26,159 bases of DNA from the NCBI GenBank assembly GCA_034112105.1, contig JAWUVZ010000027.1, positions 1 to 26,159 on the forward strand. The letters are read 5' to 3'. This DNA comes from Glaciecola sp034112105. GTDB taxonomy: Bacteria; Pseudomonadota; Gammaproteobacteria; Enterobacterales; Alteromonadaceae. Each line of letters starts with the position of its first letter. Within the stretch, counting starts at the first letter, position 1. Positions 24,290 through 26,159 of the stretch are shown here, in pieces. The translations under genes and the position numbers were made by a program. A model generated the notes under the pieces. It was given only the letters and a program-made list of their open reading frames with translations, was not told the origin of the DNA and did not search any database.

Positions 24290-24686
24290 TATAGCTTTAA
24301 TTAGCGACATTAATATGAATACACTCGCCATATTTTTAAAATTAACACAATACATCATCAAACTCAGTGATTTTTAAGCTCTAACTACCATGTGATTTAG
24401 CATGATAGTGTAGCTGCGCATCTATCAGTGATTAAATTGTTATTAAACCTGTGGATAACTTGTACATTTCCTGCGCATAAGCTGTGCGAACATTTAAAAC
24501 TAAATCATTGACTTTAAATAGTTTTAGGTCTTTATTTTATTTCATGTTATGTTTAAAAATGTTAAAGATGTAAATTAATTGCAAAATCTATTTATATATT
24601 AATCGATTTAGATCTATTATTAACGTCTGTCGGATTTGTAATTCGCTTCTCCCCGACATGCATGTTTTACTAATGATATGAATCAT
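24290..24686. other. AT-rich non-coding region with a DnaA box
   Basis: No gene is seen in these ~400 bp. The stretch includes one perfect consensus DnaA box (TTATCCACA on the minus strand, 24458-24450). About 130 bp further is an oriC-13-mer-like AATCTATTTATAT (24585-24597). A plus-strand promoter-like pair TTGACT (24508-24513) and TTTATT (24531-24536), 17 bp apart, lies within an AAAACTA...TAGTTTT inverted repeat (24496-24525). The promoters of spmAB (minus) and the sRNA (plus) must also be here. Confidence 0.4.
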
Positions 24687-24784
24687 GTGTTTAGACCTAA
24701 ACACGATATCTGCGGTTAAAGTTAGCGCACGGCTCAGAAATGGGCCATTCCCCTAAGCCTGGAACGATTGTTCCGGGCCTTTTT
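24687..24784 (+). ncRNA. sdsR: SdsR (RyeB)-like small regulatory RNA
   Basis: A plus-strand non-coding gene of about 98 nt. The 14-nt core TTAGCGCACGGCTC (24722-24735) is identical to the core of E. coli SdsR as I recall it, and GCCATT and CCCT follow in the same order and spacing. Predicted folds are a 5' hairpin GTGTTTA-GACC-TAAACAC (24687-24704), a middle hairpin GGCTC-N6-GGGCC with a T-G pair (24731-24746) and a 9-bp terminator. E. coli SdsR is about 103 nt with the same plan. It is made under sigma-S, binds Hfq and represses targets such as mutS, tolC and porins through the single-stranded core. In E. coli sdsR lies a few genes from msrC-proQ-prc, as here. The 5' end and promoter are not certain; a possible -10 TATGAA is at 24677-24682. 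Confidence 0.85.
24757..24784 (+). terminator. Terminator of the SdsR-like RNA
   Basis: GCCTGGAAC-GATT-GTTCCGGGC is a 9-bp stem (one T-G pair) followed by CTTTTTATT. The T tract exists only in the plus direction, which shows that the RNA is read from the plus strand. Genes on both sides read minus. Confidence 0.9.
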
Positions 24785-24866
24785 ATTCGAGTTTTACTCA
24801 TTTTAAATTACCATCTAAATCTCGTTAATTTAAGCTGATATTGTTCAAGCAACCACCAGGTAGCTA

Positions 24867-25391
24867 TCACTTAAGCTGTTCTGTTAATTCGTTTTTAAAG
24901 CGTGCCGCATTTTCCTGATAATGTTTGGCGGATTTTTCGAGCATCTCTGCTTGCTCGTGTTTGATCGTTTTTACTACTTTCCCTGGCGAGCCCATTACAA
25001 CTGAATAGTCAGGAATTTCCATGCCCTCCGTAATCAGGGCGTTTGCACCAATAACACAGTGATGGCCTATTTTAGCGCCATTTAGCACAACTGCATTTAT
25101 ACCTATAAGAACGTAATCTCCTAAAATACAACCATGCAGCATTGCTTTGTGGCCAATGGTTACGCCTTTTCCAATGTGCATTGGATAACCGTAGTCTGTA
25201 TGTAAAATAGCGCCGTCTTGCACGTTACTGCCTTCACCTATCTCTATTACATCGCAATCACCCCGCAACACAGCGTTAAACCAAACACTCGCATTGTCGT
25301 GCAGAGTTACTTTACCCATAACATGTGCACCTGGAGCCACATATGTGTTTTGGCCTAATGACACTTTATCCGAACCTAACTTGTATATCAT
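24867..25391 (-). CDS. Gamma-class carbonic-anhydrase-like hexapeptide-repeat protein (YrdA/PaaY type)
   Basis: 174 residues from the chosen start. It is a left-handed beta-helix built of hexapeptide repeats (e.g. VMGKVTLHDNASVWFNAVLRGD, IGEGSNVQDGAILH, IGHHCVIGANALITEG). The three metal-binding histidines of the family are readable in AILHTD and TIGHKAMLHG. A C-terminal helix follows. Relatives bind zinc; some are carbonic anhydrases and others (PaaY) are thioesterases, so the reaction is not certain. The first possible ATG (25397) abuts the AAGGAG ribosome-binding site (25403-25398) with no spacing, so the second ATG at 25391, six bases downstream of it, is preferred. It follows tesB by 21 nt, probably as one operon. 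Confidence 0.9.
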   Translation of the reverse strand: MIYKLGSDKVSLGQNTYVAPGAHVMGKVTLHDNASVWFNAVLRGDCDVIEIGEGSNVQDGAILHTDYGYPMHIGKGVTIGHKAMLHGCILGDYVLIGINAVVLNGAKIGHHCVIGANALITEGMEIPDYSVVMGSPGKVVKTIKHEQAEMLEKSAKHYQENAARFKNELTEQLK

Positions 25392-25412
25392 GCCCATCTC
25401 CTTATTTCTAAA

Positions 25413-26159
25413 TCAAACCGCAACTTGCCGCATTAACCCTTCTTGAACCGTGGTTGCAACAAGTGTCCCGTGTTTATCAAACACTTTACCCTGCACTAAC
25501 CCTCGGCCAGTTCCGCTGAATGGACTTTCCATTTCATATAGTAACCAATCATCAAATTTAAACGGTTTGTGAAACCATATTGCGTGATCAATTGTTGCTA
25601 ATCTGAGTGATTTATCGTGCACTGCTAATCCATGCGGTTGCAATGATGTGCTTAAAAAATGGTAGTCCGAGGCATAAGCAAGCGATGCCTGATGCACTTG
25701 CAGCGGAGCATCAAGTTTATCTCTTCCCTTTAGCCATATTGAACGTTTTGGTTCGCGTTTCTCAGCGGTATACGAGTTCGCAGAATCAACAGTACGAATA
25801 TCAACAGGCCTATGATAACTCAGCGACTCCTTCATTCTTTCAGATAATTGCTCATATTTTTCTTCGTAGAACCTAATATCTTGAGCAACATCATCAGGAG
25901 ATGGCACTTTAGGCATTTGCGCAAACTGATGACTTAATCCTGGCTCAGGAATTTGAAAAGAGGCGGTCATGACAAAAATAGTGCGTCCATTTTGAATTGC
26001 TTTGACTCGGCGTGATGAAAAGCTTCTCCCATCACGTACATTTTCTATATCATATATAACCGGCTTTTGAGCATCACCCGGTAATAAAAAATAGGAATGC
26101 AGAGAATGAATTATACGTCCCTCTTCAACCGTTTTATAAGCGGCAGCAATAGATTGTCC
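25413..26159 (-). CDS. tesB: Acyl-CoA thioesterase II, missing its N-terminus at the window edge
   Basis: Hydrolyses medium- and long-chain acyl-CoA to free fatty acid and CoA in the cytosol as a double hotdog enzyme. The open frame continues to the right edge, giving 248 codons; about 38 N-terminal residues of the ~286-residue family lie outside. The edge part reads GQSIAAAYKTVEEGRIIHS and HSYFLLPGDAQKPVIYD, matching E. coli TesB. The catalytic trio is present: Asp in LAYASDYHFL, Thr in LATIDHAIWFH and Gln in TTVQEGLMR. The ATG at 25970 (MTASFQIPE) is internal and corresponds to E. coli FYMTASFQ. It is followed by the carbonic-anhydrase-like gene. No operon partner suggests a special substrate. 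Confidence 0.95.
   Translation of the reverse strand, partial: GQSIAAAYKTVEEGRIIHSLHSYFLLPGDAQKPVIYDIENVRDGRSFSSRRVKAIQNGRTIFVMTASFQIPEPGLSHQFAQMPKVPSPDDVAQDIRFYEEKYEQLSERMKESLSYHRPVDIRTVDSANSYTAEKREPKRSIWLKGRDKLDAPLQVHQASLAYASDYHFLSTSLQPHGLAVHDKSLRLATIDHAIWFHKPFKFDDWLLYEMESPFSGTGRGLVQGKVFDKHGTLVATTVQEGLMRQVAV

Noticed and set aside
24217..24866. Possible chromosomal origin
   Set aside because: Only one strong DnaA box, a single GATC site and none of the usual oriC neighbour genes.
25392..25397. First ATG of the carbonic-anhydrase-like gene
   Set aside because: It directly abuts the AAGGAG ribosome-binding site with no spacer; the ATG six bases later has correct spacing.
25413..25970. tesB starting at the ATG at 25970
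   Set aside because: The frame is open to the window edge and encodes conserved TesB sequence upstream, so this ATG is internal.
1..26159. CRISPR arrays, tRNA, rRNA, insertion sequences, prophage
   Set aside because: Read on both strands; no spaced repeats, cloverleaf-like sequence, transposase or integrase motif was found.

Overview
The window is a stretch of chromosome from an AT-rich marine-type gammaproteobacterium, most likely Alteromonadales (Colwelliaceae, Pseudoalteromonas or Shewanella relatives). The evidence is the very E. coli-like PyrD, PepN, Prc, ProQ, MsrC and TesB, combined with a DUF2835 protein, a 180-kDa-class NAD-glutamate dehydrogenase and two sodium-coupled transporters. 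The genus is an inference. Every protein gene lies on the minus strand; the only plus-strand gene I can support is a small RNA.

Layout, read in the direction of transcription (high to low coordinates). (1) 26159-24867: a partial tesB thioesterase gene and a gamma-carbonic-anhydrase-like gene. (2) 24866-24217: a 650-bp non-coding region that holds, on the plus strand, a clear homologue of the sigma-S-dependent small RNA SdsR (RyeB). It also holds a lone perfect DnaA box in AT-rich DNA. (3) 24216-22987: a fused SpmA-SpmB membrane protein. (4) 22716-19178: msrC, an unknown very acidic 99-residue protein, proQ and prc. (5) 19079-13591: an SNF-family sodium symporter, an NhaC sodium/proton antiporter and pepN, which ends in a terminator hairpin whose loop is the pepN stop codon. 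(6) 13549-13325: DUF2835. (7) 13160-6276: a four-gene envelope operon made of a DUF1302 predicted outer-membrane barrel, a DUF1329 periplasmic protein, a YCF48/BNR beta-propeller and an RND/MMPL-type pump. A terminator-like hairpin sits inside it. (8) 6020-118: the NAD-glutamate dehydrogenase gene gdhB and pyrD, with a terminator ending only 14 nt before the pyrD GTG codon. (9) 125-1: the start of rlmL, overlapping pyrD.

Most of the window is core metabolism: amino-acid catabolism (PepN, GdhB), sodium-linked uptake (SNF, NhaC), pyrimidine synthesis (PyrD), rRNA modification (RlmL), RNA chaperoning (ProQ) and periplasmic proteolysis (Prc). The two parts most worth following are the DUF1302-DUF1329-YCF48-RND operon, a plausible and poorly characterised trans-envelope lipid or hydrophobic-molecule transport system, and the SdsR-like RNA, which lies close to msrC-proQ-prc as it does in E. 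coli. No CRISPR array, tRNA, rRNA, insertion sequence or prophage was seen.
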